A stretch of 44,400 bases of DNA, from positions 1 to 44,400 of the forward strand of contig JAPOQU010000087.1 in NCBI GenBank assembly GCA_026710545.1, in the 5' to 3' direction. Every line of letters starts with the position of its first letter. The first letter of the stretch is position 1. The DNA is from Gammaproteobacteria bacterium. GTDB lineage: Bacteria > Pseudomonadota > Gammaproteobacteria > Eutrophobiales > Eutrophobiaceae. The notes under the pieces are model-generated. The model was not told where the DNA came from. It did not search any database and saw only the letters and a program-made list of their open reading frames with translations. The translations under genes were made by a program, and so were the position numbers. This document shows positions 8,923-16,619 of this stretch, piece by piece.

Positions 8923-9510
8923 TCACGCTACCAGCCAGTCCCGTAGATATTGCGCCACACTGCGGTCAACCAGGATACGGAAGCGCGGGGTGTCATCCAG
9001 CCTGTGAATGATGACGGACAGGTGCTGCAACCGTGTCAGTGCGTAACGTCCGGCGGGAAAAACGCGGTCATGGAGATCGACCGAACACCCTTGCGCCAGT
9101 CTTGATACCGCGCCCTCACCGGTGATTTCAATGATGCTCCAGGCATCGCTAACGTCGGTGAGAACGGACGTTGCGCCGCCGGCCGCTTCCCGCAATGCGC
9201 CTGCAATGCGGTCTGTCTCCTGCACAGGATCAAGCAGCAACCAGTCGTTGGGTCCCAGCCAATATGCCGTCGCTTCATTGTTCACCTTATCCTGCGGGCT
9301 TTGATGTGCGCCTTCCCTGGCGGATTTGTCCGGCAGGACGGTTCCCAGCAGTTTTTCAAGCCGGCTTTTGTCCACCTCGGCCCGTGGCCGTACCTGCAGT
9401 CTCAGTTTGCGTATATTATCGACAGCATGCAGACCCAGCTGCTCCGTCTGCAACGACCACGATTGCCCGTCATTTCCCTGCAGCGCAAATGAAGCGGTCA
9501 GCTCAGGCAT
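8923..9510 (-). CDS. soxG: Sarcosine oxidase, gamma subunit
   Basis: 195 residues when started at the ATG whose last base is 9510. This start gives the usual length and an 8-bp overlap with the soxA stop (ATGCCTGA), typical of translational coupling; the longer upstream frame adds a low-complexity arginine-rich tail. Family features include AYWLGPNDWLLL and TDVSDAWSIIEITG in the centre and RFRILVDRSVAQYLRDWL at the end, a GcvT-related fold. The gamma subunit helps assemble the heterotetramer that oxidises sarcosine to glycine with transfer of the methyl carbon to tetrahydrofolate. It is the last gene of soxBDAG. Confidence 0.88.
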   Translation of the reverse strand: MPELTASFALQGNDGQSWSLQTEQLGLHAVDNIRKLRLQVRPRAEVDKSRLEKLLGTVLPDKSAREGAHQSPQDKVNNEATAYWLGPNDWLLLDPVQETDRIAGALREAAGGATSVLTDVSDAWSIIEITGEGAVSRLAQGCSVDLHDRVFPAGRYALTRLQHLSVIIHRLDDTPRFRILVDRSVAQYLRDWLVA

Positions 9511-12466
9511 GCAACCTGTCTCCTTCCGGGTCCCACGCGGCCGGCGCGCTGATACGCGCGCCCTGCACCTCACCGGCGTCATACACGTTCACTGTTTCGC
9601 CCAGGCGCCTGCTGCCGTCCTGCACCAGACCCAGGCCCACGTAGCGCTGCAGGTTGGGACTGTAACAGGCGGAAGTCACGTAACCCCGGGTGGGCGCCGG
9701 CGCGCCTGAACGGTCCGCATCGATGACGTGGGCGCCGGCGGCAAGCACCCCTCCTTGCTGCACGGGGGTGAGCCCGACGAATTCCAGGCGTCCGTCCCTT
9801 GTATTGAATGTGCGGCTAAGGGATCGTTTGCCGAGAAACTCACCCTGCTTCCTGTCTGCTATCCGGCCCCAGCCGACGTCCCCGGGCGTGGTGTTGCCGT
9901 CGGTATCACTCCCCACGTGCAGGTAACCCTTCTCGGTGCGCAACACCCCCAGGGTTTCGACGCCGATCGGCATCAACTGCAGGTCTGCACCGAGCTGCAA
10001 TAAGCGCTGCCACAAGGCTGCCCCCCGGTCAGCGGGAATGTTCAGTTCATAACACAACTCGCCAGTGTAACTGGCCCTTAATACCCGTAACGGCATCCCG
10101 TCAACCGTCCCCGTCACCATGGACATATGGGGCATCCCGTTATTGCTGAAGTCGATACCGGTTTCCAGCCGTTCCACCAGTTCCCGGGAACGCGGGCCGG
10201 ATACGGCAATGTTGGCCCACTGGCTGGTAACCGGCGTGAGCAATACGTCCAGGTCCGGCCAATCCCCCTGCAGCAGGGCCTCCATCCAGGCATGGATCCG
10301 GTTTGCCCCGGCGCTGGTGGTATGCACCAGATAATGGTTATCAGCCAACCGTGCGAAAATGCCGTCATCGATGATAATGCCGTTTTCGTTCAGCATCAGG
10401 CCGTAACGGGCCCGGCCTGTTTTCAACGAAGGAACGTTATTGATGTAAACGCGGTTCAGAAATTCGGCTGCATCGGGCCCTTGTACTTCAATTTTTCCCA
10501 GCGGCGACCCGTCAAAGACGGCAACCGAGGTGCGCGCGGCCACGGCCTCACGGTTAACGGCCTGCTGCTCGTTCTCGCCGTTGCGCGGGTAAACCCGCGG
10601 GCGGCGCCAGGCGCCGTAATCTTCAAACTGCGCGCCCAGTTGTTCGTGACAGGCAAACAACGGACTTCTCTGCAGCGGCGCATAGAACTCGCCACTGTCA
10701 CGTCCGGCCAAAGCGCCCAGGGTTACCGGCATGTAGAAAGGCCGGAAGGTGGTAGTCCCCACCTCGCCGGGAGTCCTGCCCGTGCGCGCTGCCAGGGCAA
10801 GCAAGGCGTTCACATTGCTCGTCTTGCCCTGGTCGACGGACATGCCGGTGGTCGTGTAGCGTTTCAGGTGCTCTACGGAGGTATAGTTCTCGGCTACTGC
10901 TATATCGATGTCCTGCAGGGTCACGTCATACTGGAAATCGATCCATTGGCGGCTGCTTCGCTGCCCGCTCCAGGCCCGTTCGATATGCAAAGCACCAGTA
11001 TTCTTCGAGCGTGTCCGGGGACGGACTTCAAGTCCGTCCCCGGCGGCAGCGAGACCGGCCTCCCGGCCCTGCTCCAGGGCGGTTTCCAGGTCCAGGGCGC
11101 CGGCCACCATCCCTGCTACGTGCATATGGGGCGGGATTTCATCCGGCACGAACGCACCAGGCGAGGCATCGTAGCGCAATTTGCCGCGGGCCTGGGTGAA
11201 CAGATGTACCGCCGGCTGCCAGCCTCCGGCCATGGCGATGCAGTCGCATTGCAAGGTTGCCAGGGTTTCCAGGCTGTCCCGTTTGGTTACGGACACGCTG
11301 CGCACGCCTTTGTCGCCCCGGCAATCCCGGGGCATGGCGTTATGAAACACCGTCAGGCCTTGATCGCGCACCAGCCGTGCAGCCTTTCCGGCCAGTTTTT
11401 GCCGGGAATCGATCATGGCCACGACGTCCACTCCTGCATTCCTGAGCGCGCCGGCAACGCCGTATGCGCTGTCGTTGTTGGTCGCTATGGCCATGCGTTT
11501 GCCGGGCGCCACCGCGTAGCGGTTACAGTACTGCTGTACCGCGCTTGCCAGCATGATGCCGGGGCGGTCGTTGTTGGCGAAGACCAACGGTTGCTCGATA
11601 GCGCCGGTGGCCAGGATAATTTCGCGCGCATGTATCTTCCATAACCGCTGACGAGGTCCTTCCCCCTCCCCCGGGATGCGGCGGTCAGTTACCATCTGGC
11701 ACGCGATAACCATACGGTGGTCAAACCAGGCCGTGGCCGTGGTGCCGGTCAACAGGGTTACGTTATCCCGTTGCCGTAATATGCGAACCGCGTCCTCCAG
11801 CCAGATGTCTCCCTGTTCACCGTTAATATCCCCTTCACTCCAGAGCAGGCTGCCGCCTAAAAGGCTGTCTTGCTCAACCACGACGACCCGCGCACCACTG
11901 TCACCGGCAGCCAGCGCCGCGCTCAAACCGGCAGGACCGCCACCAACGATCAGGACATCACAGTGCACGTTATGGTGAACATAGCGATCGGGATCATCTC
12001 CCGGCGGCAGCTTGCCCAACCCCGACAGGCGCCGGACAAACCCCTCGTACCAGTGCCAGTGAGGCCAGATGAAGGTCTTGTTGTAAAACCCGGCAGGCCA
12101 GAGGAAATGCAGGTAATCAAGACTGCGGCCGATATCAAACCTGACATTGGGCCAACAGTTCTGGCTGCGCGCCGCCAGGCCATCGTATAACGGCTGCAAC
12201 GTGGCCCGCACATTGGGTTCCTCCAGGGCGCCCAGCCCTACGGTCACCAGCGCATTACTCTCTTCGGCACCGGCAGCGAGAATGCCCCGGGGACGGTGGT
12301 ACTTGAAGCTGCGCCCTACCACGCGCACGCCGTTGGCCAGTAATGCCGATGCCAGGGTGTCGCCTTCAAAACCAGCGTATTTTTTGCCATCGAAAGTAAA
12401 TGACAACGGCTTGTTACGGTCGATCCTGCCGCCGGTTTCAAGCCGCATGGGCTGGGATTTACTCAT
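9503..12466 (-). CDS. soxA: Sarcosine oxidase, alpha subunit
   Basis: 987 residues, close to the usual length. In order: an N-terminal ferredoxin-like module (residues ~15-110, FTFDGKKYAGFEGDTLASAL), an NAD/FAD Rossmann domain starting at DVLIVGGGPAGLSAALAA (~170), a middle oxidoreductase region including ILATGAIEQPLVFANNDRPG, and a C-terminal GcvT/aminomethyltransferase domain (~600-987) that binds tetrahydrofolate. It carries the dinucleotide and folate sites of the tetramer. Near residue 480, between the oxidoreductase and downstream regions, a short stretch read as GDGLEVRPR is encoded by a perfect palindrome at 11015-11043 and looks like an in-frame repeat insertion. The start overlaps the soxD stop by 4 bp. 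Confidence 0.92.
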   Translation of the reverse strand: MSKSQPMRLETGGRIDRNKPLSFTFDGKKYAGFEGDTLASALLANGVRVVGRSFKYHRPRGILAAGAEESNALVTVGLGALEEPNVRATLQPLYDGLAARSQNCWPNVRFDIGRSLDYLHFLWPAGFYNKTFIWPHWHWYEGFVRRLSGLGKLPPGDDPDRYVHHNVHCDVLIVGGGPAGLSAALAAGDSGARVVVVEQDSLLGGSLLWSEGDINGEQGDIWLEDAVRILRQRDNVTLLTGTTATAWFDHRMVIACQMVTDRRIPGEGEGPRQRLWKIHAREIILATGAIEQPLVFANNDRPGIMLASAVQQYCNRYAVAPGKRMAIATNNDSAYGVAGALRNAGVDVVAMIDSRQKLAGKAARLVRDQGLTVFHNAMPRDCRGDKGVRSVSVTKRDSLETLATLQCDCIAMAGGWQPAVHLFTQARGKLRYDASPGAFVPDEIPPHMHVAGMVAGALDLETALEQGREAGLAAAGDGLEVRPRTRSKNTGALHIERAWSGQRSSRQWIDFQYDVTLQDIDIAVAENYTSVEHLKRYTTTGMSVDQGKTSNVNALLALAARTGRTPGEVGTTTFRPFYMPVTLGALAGRDSGEFYAPLQRSPLFACHEQLGAQFEDYGAWRRPRVYPRNGENEQQAVNREAVAARTSVAVFDGSPLGKIEVQGPDAAEFLNRVYINNVPSLKTGRARYGLMLNENGIIIDDGIFARLADNHYLVHTTSAGANRIHAWMEALLQGDWPDLDVLLTPVTSQWANIAVSGPRSRELVERLETGIDFSNNGMPHMSMVTGTVDGMPLRVLRASYTGELCYELNIPADRGAALWQRLLQLGADLQLMPIGVETLGVLRTEKGYLHVGSDTDGNTTPGDVGWGRIADRKQGEFLGKRSLSRTFNTRDGRLEFVGLTPVQQGGVLAAGAHVIDADRSGAPAPTRGYVTSACYSPNLQRYVGLGLVQDGSRRLGETVNVYDAGEVQGARISAPAAWDPEGDRLHA
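11015..11043. repeat. Perfect 29-bp palindrome inside soxA
   Basis: The sequence reads CCGGGGACGGACTT, one central C, then its exact reverse complement. Its length and symmetry are far above chance for coding DNA. The same core (CCGGGGACGGACTT) recurs at 43873-43886 in the terminator after the secretin gene, and a related GACAGAC/GTCTGTC hairpin with a CCCCGG tail lies at 38545-38566. It is therefore a member of a dispersed REP-like family that has entered an open reading frame without breaking it. Confidence 0.8.
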
Positions 12467-12756
12467 ACCGTTTCTTCCCGGTTCATATCCGGGATTGCTT
12501 CATCAAGGCGATACACGGCCAGGATCTCATGACTCACGGTATGACGGGCAATATTGAACCACTGCCGGCACCCGTGTCGGTGCTGCCAGCGTTCCAGGTG
12601 AACCCCCTTGGGATTATCACGAAAAAAAAGATATTCGGCCCATTCCCGGTCTGAAACCTGCCCTGCCGGTTCAGGCCGCGCTATATGAGCCTGTCCGCCG
12701 AAGACGAACTCATGCTCATCACGCTCACCGCAGAAAGGACAAGGGATACGGAACAT
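12463..12756 (-). CDS. soxD: Sarcosine oxidase, delta subunit
   Basis: A 97-residue small subunit. The N-terminal CPFCGERDEHEF and the later HGCRQWFNIARHT supply the cysteines and histidines that bind zinc in SoxD. The central EWAEYLFFRDNPKGVHLERWQH is family-typical. The gene starts 11 bp after the soxB stop and overlaps soxA by 4 bp (ATGA), as in other soxBDAG operons. Confidence 0.93.
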   Translation of the reverse strand: MFRIPCPFCGERDEHEFVFGGQAHIARPEPAGQVSDREWAEYLFFRDNPKGVHLERWQHRHGCRQWFNIARHTVSHEILAVYRLDEAIPDMNREETV

Positions 12757-12767
12757 GAGATACCCCC

Positions 12768-14012
12768 CTAGTGCGCGACGCCTGCCGCCGCCGATTCGTC
12801 CACCAGTGCGCCGCTTTCGAAACGCTCCAGGGAGAAGGGGCTTATCAATGTATGAGGCCGGTCATTAACGATGGTATAAGCCATGGTATCACCGCTCGCC
12901 GGGATGGCCTTGTAACCACCCGTCCCCCAGCCGCAGTTGATATACAAGTTCTGCACCGGGGTCCTGCCCATGATGGGACTGGTGTCGGGCGAGATATCCA
13001 CGACACCTGCCCACTGGCGCATGAGCTTCAAGCGGCTGAAACCGGGATACAGGGTCAGGAATGCTGCCACGCAGGATTCGATGTTATCGTAACTGCCGCG
13101 CTGGGCATAGGAATTGTACACGTCTGCGCCTGCGCCCAGGATAATCTCCCCGCGGTCCGACTGGCTGGCATACATGTGTATGGCGCCGGACACGGTCACC
13201 AGGTTAAGCGCCGGTTTGATCGGCTCCGACACCATGGCCTGCAGGGCCATGCTGGTCAAGGGCAGACCAAAACCCGCCATTTTCGCGAGCACACTCGTGT
13301 GCCCGGCTACCGTGATATGTACTTTACCCGCCGAAATATCCCCGAGCGACGTGCGTACTCCGGTAACCATGCCATTACTGATATTGAAGCCTGTAACGGT
13401 ACAGTTCTGGATAATATCCACCCCCAGGGCATCGGCGGCGCGGGCATAACCCCAGTTGACCGCATCGTGACGCGAGATGCCGCCGCGCCTCTGGATAAAT
13501 CCACCGGCTACGGGAAAACGCGCATTGATATCGATAACCGGTTCCATCTCCTTGATCTGCTGCGGTGTCAGTATCTCGGAATCGATGCCGTTGAGTTGGA
13601 TGGCATTGGTCCAGCGGCTGAGCATCTCCATGTCATGATCGCTATGGGCCAGGTTCAGCACGCCGCGCTGGCTGAACATCACGTTGATATTCAGGTCGCG
13701 GCTCATGCTTTCATACAGTTTCAGGGAATGCTCGAAGAACGCGGCGCTCTCCGGGTAAAAATAATTTGACCGGGTGACCTGGGTGTTGCGCCCGCTGTTG
13801 CCGCCGCCTATCCAGCCGCGTTCCAGCACCGCGACGTTGGTGACCCCGTGCTTCTTTGCCAGGAAATAAGCCGTGGCAAGACCATGCCCGCCCCCGCCGA
13901 TAACGACCACGTCATAGGATTTCTTCGGCTCCGGTGAACGCCAGGCCGGTTGCCAGCGCTTGTGGCCCCTGAGGGCATGGTAGAGGATTTTGGCGAATGA
14001 ATACTTCTCCAT
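12768..14012 (-). CDS. soxB: Sarcosine oxidase, beta subunit
   Basis: A 414-residue flavoprotein and first gene of soxBDAG. After a short N-terminal extension the FAD-binding motif VVVIGGGGHGLATAYFLAKKHG (starting near residue 36) is followed by a glutamate (LERG) that binds the ribose. The segment RRGGISRHDAVNWGYARAA contains His182, which corresponds in context to the histidine carrying covalent FMN in this family. The C-terminal NCGWGTGGYKAIPASG is the second flavin signature. The beta subunit oxidises sarcosine. The 91-bp gap to the divergent higB must hold both promoters. There is no clear Shine-Dalgarno before the ATG. Confidence 0.92.
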   Translation of the reverse strand: MEKYSFAKILYHALRGHKRWQPAWRSPEPKKSYDVVVIGGGGHGLATAYFLAKKHGVTNVAVLERGWIGGGNSGRNTQVTRSNYFYPESAAFFEHSLKLYESMSRDLNINVMFSQRGVLNLAHSDHDMEMLSRWTNAIQLNGIDSEILTPQQIKEMEPVIDINARFPVAGGFIQRRGGISRHDAVNWGYARAADALGVDIIQNCTVTGFNISNGMVTGVRTSLGDISAGKVHITVAGHTSVLAKMAGFGLPLTSMALQAMVSEPIKPALNLVTVSGAIHMYASQSDRGEIILGAGADVYNSYAQRGSYDNIESCVAAFLTLYPGFSRLKLMRQWAGVVDISPDTSPIMGRTPVQNLYINCGWGTGGYKAIPASGDTMAYTIVNDRPHTLISPFSLERFESGALVDESAAAGVAH

Positions 14013-14068
14013 AACAAGCGATTATGAAGCAATCCCTCTGCCTCCGCCATACTTTCCAGGAAGTGTCC

Positions 14069-14097
14069 TTGTTGCGTGATGCGCAATACGCTATACT
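14069..14097 (+). promoter_or_regulatory. Promoter and putative operator of higBA, predicted leaderless
   Basis: A -10 box TATACT (14092-14097) stands 17 bp after TTGTTG (14069-14074). An inverted repeat TTGCG-N5-CGCAA (14072-14086) overlaps the -35 and spacer and would suit autorepression by the antitoxin. The -10 ends 6 nt before the GTG start of the toxin gene at 14104, so transcription should begin at or next to the start codon. Confidence 0.5.
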
Positions 14098-14103
14098 TGG
14101 CGA

Positions 14104-14382
14104 GTGATTAAATCGTTTAAGCATAAGGGACTGCAACGCTTCTACGAAACCGGTAGCACGAGTGGAATTCAACCTGCTCATCGGAAACGACTCAGGATGC
14201 AATTAGCAGCTTTAAATACTGCAACCGCGATTAAGGACATAGATATCCCGGGTTACAGGCTGCATAAGCTGAAGGGTGACAGAAAGGAAATCTGGTCGAT
14301 TTCTGTCAGTGGGAATTGGCGCATCACCTTCAAATTTGAAGAAGGTAATATCTATATTGTTAACTATGAGGATTATCATTAA
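14104..14382 (+). CDS. higB: HigB-type toxin (RelE/ParE superfamily mRNA interferase)
   Basis: 92 residues from a GTG start, the usual HigB/GraT length. Family signs are SFKHKGLQRFYETGS at the N-terminus, HRKRLRMQLAALNTA, the PGYRLHKLKGDRKEIWSISVSGNWRITFKFE core and the terminal VNYEDYH, whose histidine is typical. Such toxins cut mRNA on the ribosome. The stop overlaps the antitoxin start by one base (TAATG), so translation is coupled. It is divergent from soxB. Confidence 0.9.
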   Translation: MIKSFKHKGLQRFYETGSTSGIQPAHRKRLRMQLAALNTATAIKDIDIPGYRLHKLKGDRKEIWSISVSGNWRITFKFEEGNIYIVNYEDYH

Positions 14383-14678
14383 TGAGCATGTATAACCCGC
14401 CTCATCCGGGTGAGTTTATCAGAGAGACTTATATTGAACCTTTTAACCTGAGTGTCAGACAGGTTGCCTTGAAGCTGGCAGTATCGCCTTCAACGCTTAC
14501 TCGTTTGTTGAATGGCGGTAGTAATATCTCTCCTGTAATGGCTTTGCGTTTGGCTAAAACATTAGGCCGTTCACCTGAGAGTTGGTTGGCATTACAAGAT
14601 CAATACGATTTGTGGCATGCAAAGAGGACGACTAATCTCAAAACGGTTAAACCGCTGGTTCTGTCAGCAACTCCTTAA
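14382..14678 (+). CDS. higA: HigA-type antitoxin (XRE helix-turn-helix)
   Basis: 98 residues beginning with the family signature PPHPGEFIRETYIEPFNLS, followed by a helix-turn-helix (VRQVALKLAVSPSTLTRLLNG, residues ~28-48) and ALRLAKTLGRSPESWLALQ. HigA neutralises HigB and represses the operon. Its last 32 bp overlap, tail to tail, the end of the saccharopine-dehydrogenase-family gene on the minus strand, so no terminator separates the two convergent units. Confidence 0.9.
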   Translation: MSMYNPPHPGEFIRETYIEPFNLSVRQVALKLAVSPSTLTRLLNGGSNISPVMALRLAKTLGRSPESWLALQDQYDLWHAKRTTNLKTVKPLVLSATP

Positions 14679-15822
14679 CAACGATATTCTCACCCGACCT
14701 GCGTAACAACTCAATCCACCTGTTAACATGTCCCCTGTCCGATGGCACAGGCGTTACGCCGGCTTCGACTTCACCGTTCAGTATGGCCTCAACTACCAGT
14801 GAGACCGGAACAGAGACCAGTCTTGCCATGGCTGATCCCCGTTCATCACCGGTACTATCCAGGAGATACTGCCGGCGCCATACCTGCTTGCCCGTTTTGT
14901 CCTTGACGCCTAACTCCACACTCAATACGACCCGGTCCGCTTCCCCTTCGGCATACTGGTGTTGCCGCCACAACTCTTCACTCAATTCGGCAAGGCGTTG
15001 CTTCCCGGCTTCGCCGGTTGCATTCTCCACCGTATCGAAAATGTCCTGCCAGGCTTTCGCCCAACCGTTAAGCCGCAGTGTGCCGCGCACGAAATCTTCT
15101 ATTTCCCAGTCAGCATCAATCCCGTATTGCCTGACGAACGGCAACGAATCCCGATTGGGAAAAGCTTCAAAGCGTTCCCCGCTGACAAGGTAAGTTTCGA
15201 TTTCTCTATATGGTGTCCCGGTGCTGCGTTCCTCACCCTTGGCAATCCACCGCGCCGGGGAAACCAATGCTTTCAAAACTCCGAGCGGCGACCAGGAAAA
15301 CTTGTAGGCGAAGTCATCAGCATGCAGTGGAAAACCGCCGCAGTAAGAACGAAACGCGATAATATTTTCTGTATCGAAAATATCGCTATGCCGATAACTG
15401 TCCAGCAGTGCATGGGCAAGCAGGTGGTCCAAACCCGGGTCAAGGCCGCACTCGTTGACGAAGCATAACCCAATGGCCCTGGCTGGTTCATCTAGTGCCG
15501 CCATTTCTTCAGAAATGTAACTGGAAGTAACAAAGTGCGCATTGTTCTCCAGGCAAAGTTCTGCCGCTCGCAGATGCATGGATGCGGGCAACATGGATAC
15601 CACAACGTCTTCAGGCTTAATAGCGGACGCCAACCGCGCCCAATCCAGTTCCCTGGCAACGGCATCATCCGCGCTTATGTCTGTAAGCGCAGTCTGTGCT
15701 TTGGCCAATGTCCTGTTCCATACGGTAACCGGAAATTCCGACATGGCCAGCCGGCGTATCCCGGGCACCGATGACAGACCTGCTCCCAGCCAGTGAACTT
15801 GCCCGAAGGGTCGGACCTGCAT
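14647..15822 (-). CDS. Saccharopine dehydrogenase / reductase family protein
   Basis: 391 residues. The N-terminus has a Rossmann motif in the form WLGAGLSSVPGIRRLA followed by VTVWNRTLAKAQ; then VVSMLPASMH, FVTSSYISEEM and NECGLDPGLDHLLAH, which are hallmark segments of saccharopine reductase-type enzymes. It pairs with the lysine-forming saccharopine dehydrogenase at 16616-17692, from which it is separated by a toxin-antitoxin pair, and so probably handles saccharopine or aminoadipate semialdehyde in lysine metabolism. Direction (synthesis or degradation) cannot be told. The 174 bp upstream has AT-rich promoter-like sequence (TATACT in its minus-strand leader), so it may have its own promoter. 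Confidence 0.82.
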   Translation of the reverse strand: MQVRPFGQVHWLGAGLSSVPGIRRLAMSEFPVTVWNRTLAKAQTALTDISADDAVARELDWARLASAIKPEDVVVSMLPASMHLRAAELCLENNAHFVTSSYISEEMAALDEPARAIGLCFVNECGLDPGLDHLLAHALLDSYRHSDIFDTENIIAFRSYCGGFPLHADDFAYKFSWSPLGVLKALVSPARWIAKGEERSTGTPYREIETYLVSGERFEAFPNRDSLPFVRQYGIDADWEIEDFVRGTLRLNGWAKAWQDIFDTVENATGEAGKQRLAELSEELWRQHQYAEGEADRVVLSVELGVKDKTGKQVWRRQYLLDSTGDERGSAMARLVSVPVSLVVEAILNGEVEAGVTPVPSDRGHVNRWIELLRRSGENIVVKELLTEPAV

Positions 15823-15996
15823 AACTATCCCTAAGTATATATTTCAGTTGAGTTTATGTTCCATTTATACCAGTTATTTCCCCTTAAAACCCCCTTTTTG
15901 CTATCAAAATCGAGGTCGTAAGAGACCTGTTCCTGTCTGACGGTATTACTCTCCCGATAGGCTGTGGTCTGCATATGCGGCGTCTTCTTCATGCAG

Positions 15997-16293
15997 TTAA
16001 TTTGCAGCCTGTACGTGTAATTTTACGCCCAGGGCCTTGATGATCTTTATCACTGTCGTAAAGGACGGATTGCCCTCCGATGACAACGCCTTGTACAACC
16101 CCTGCCGTGTCATCCCGGCGCTTTCTGCCAACCTGCCCATGCCTTTTGCGCGGGCAATATTATTCAACGCGCTACGGATCAGGGCGCCATCACCGCTGTC
16201 TTCTTCCATACACGCGTCAAGGTACAAGGCCATATCTTCTTCGCTATCAAGATAATCGAGCACATCCCATCGGGTCAGTTTTACCTCAGCCAT
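15997..16293 (-). CDS. Addiction-module antidote protein (HigA-like, TIGR02684-type)
   Basis: 98 residues with the family pattern DVLDYLDSEEDMALYLDACMEE then ALNNIARAKGMGRLAESAGMTRQGLYKALS (helix-turn-helix) and PSFTTVIKIIKALGVKLHV. It overlaps the upstream toxin gene by 13 bp. It is a clear paralogue of the orphan antidote at 23476-23799 (shared ARAKGM, SLYKAL/GLYKAL, KVIHAL/KIIKAL), so cross-neutralisation between the loci is possible. Confidence 0.88.
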   Translation of the reverse strand: MAEVKLTRWDVLDYLDSEEDMALYLDACMEEDSGDGALIRSALNNIARAKGMGRLAESAGMTRQGLYKALSSEGNPSFTTVIKIIKALGVKLHVQAAN

Positions 16294-16583
16294 GTTCGTA
16301 CCTCCCCGGCTGTTTCAAGCGCGTGTTCAATGTCTTTGTTTTGCGTTTTTTTTGTGCCGCCACCCAACAGGACGATAATTTCAGTCCCTGATCGGATAAA
16401 ATATACACGGTATCCGGGACCATAGTGGATACGCATTTCAGCAACACCTTTACCTACCGCTCGGCAATCACCCAGGTTACCTTGTTGAACATTTTCCAGA
16501 CGCGCCGCAATTTTCGCTTTTGCTTGCCTGTCCCGCAATCCTCTGAGCCATTTGCCGAAGACTTCCGTTGTCTGAATCAACAT
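16281..16583 (-). CDS. Addiction-module killer protein (RelE/ParE superfamily, TIGR02683-type)
   Basis: 100 residues: TEVFGKWLRGLRDRQAKAKIAARLENVQQGNLGDCRAVGKGVAEMRIHYGPGYRVYF in outline, with the conserved WL, R..A...I.aRl, GD...vg.GV.E.RI and GpGYRvYf blocks and the LLGGGTKKTQNKDI region. It belongs to the toxin-first arrangement. The ATG has no Shine-Dalgarno and lies 6 nt after a -10 box, which suggests a leaderless message. Confidence 0.88.
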   Translation of the reverse strand: MLIQTTEVFGKWLRGLRDRQAKAKIAARLENVQQGNLGDCRAVGKGVAEMRIHYGPGYRVYFIRSGTEIIVLLGGGTKKTQNKDIEHALETAGEVRTWLR

Positions 16584-16589
16584 GGCTCT

Positions 16590-16619
16590 ATAGTAAACTA
16601 TAGTTTACACTAATATCAA
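16590..16619 (-). promoter_or_regulatory. Promoter/operator of the killer-antidote pair
   Basis: On the minus strand TTGATA (16619-16614) is followed 18 bp later by TACTAT (16595-16590). A perfect 16-bp palindrome GTAAACTATAGTTTAC (16593-16608) fills the spacer and supplies the first three bases of the -10. The layout matches the decayed paralogous locus at 23888-23916, including 9 nt from palindrome to ATG. It lies just past the stop of the saccharopine dehydrogenase gene, so the pair need not depend on read-through. Confidence 0.65.

Noticed and set aside
10127..11644. 505-codon plus-strand frame inside soxA
   Set aside because: Antisense shadow of a well-supported gene; composition is low in recognisable motifs and it breaks no operon logic of soxBDAG.
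12771..13769. 332-codon plus-strand frame opposite soxB
   Set aside because: Antisense shadow; soxB has all flavin motifs and family length.
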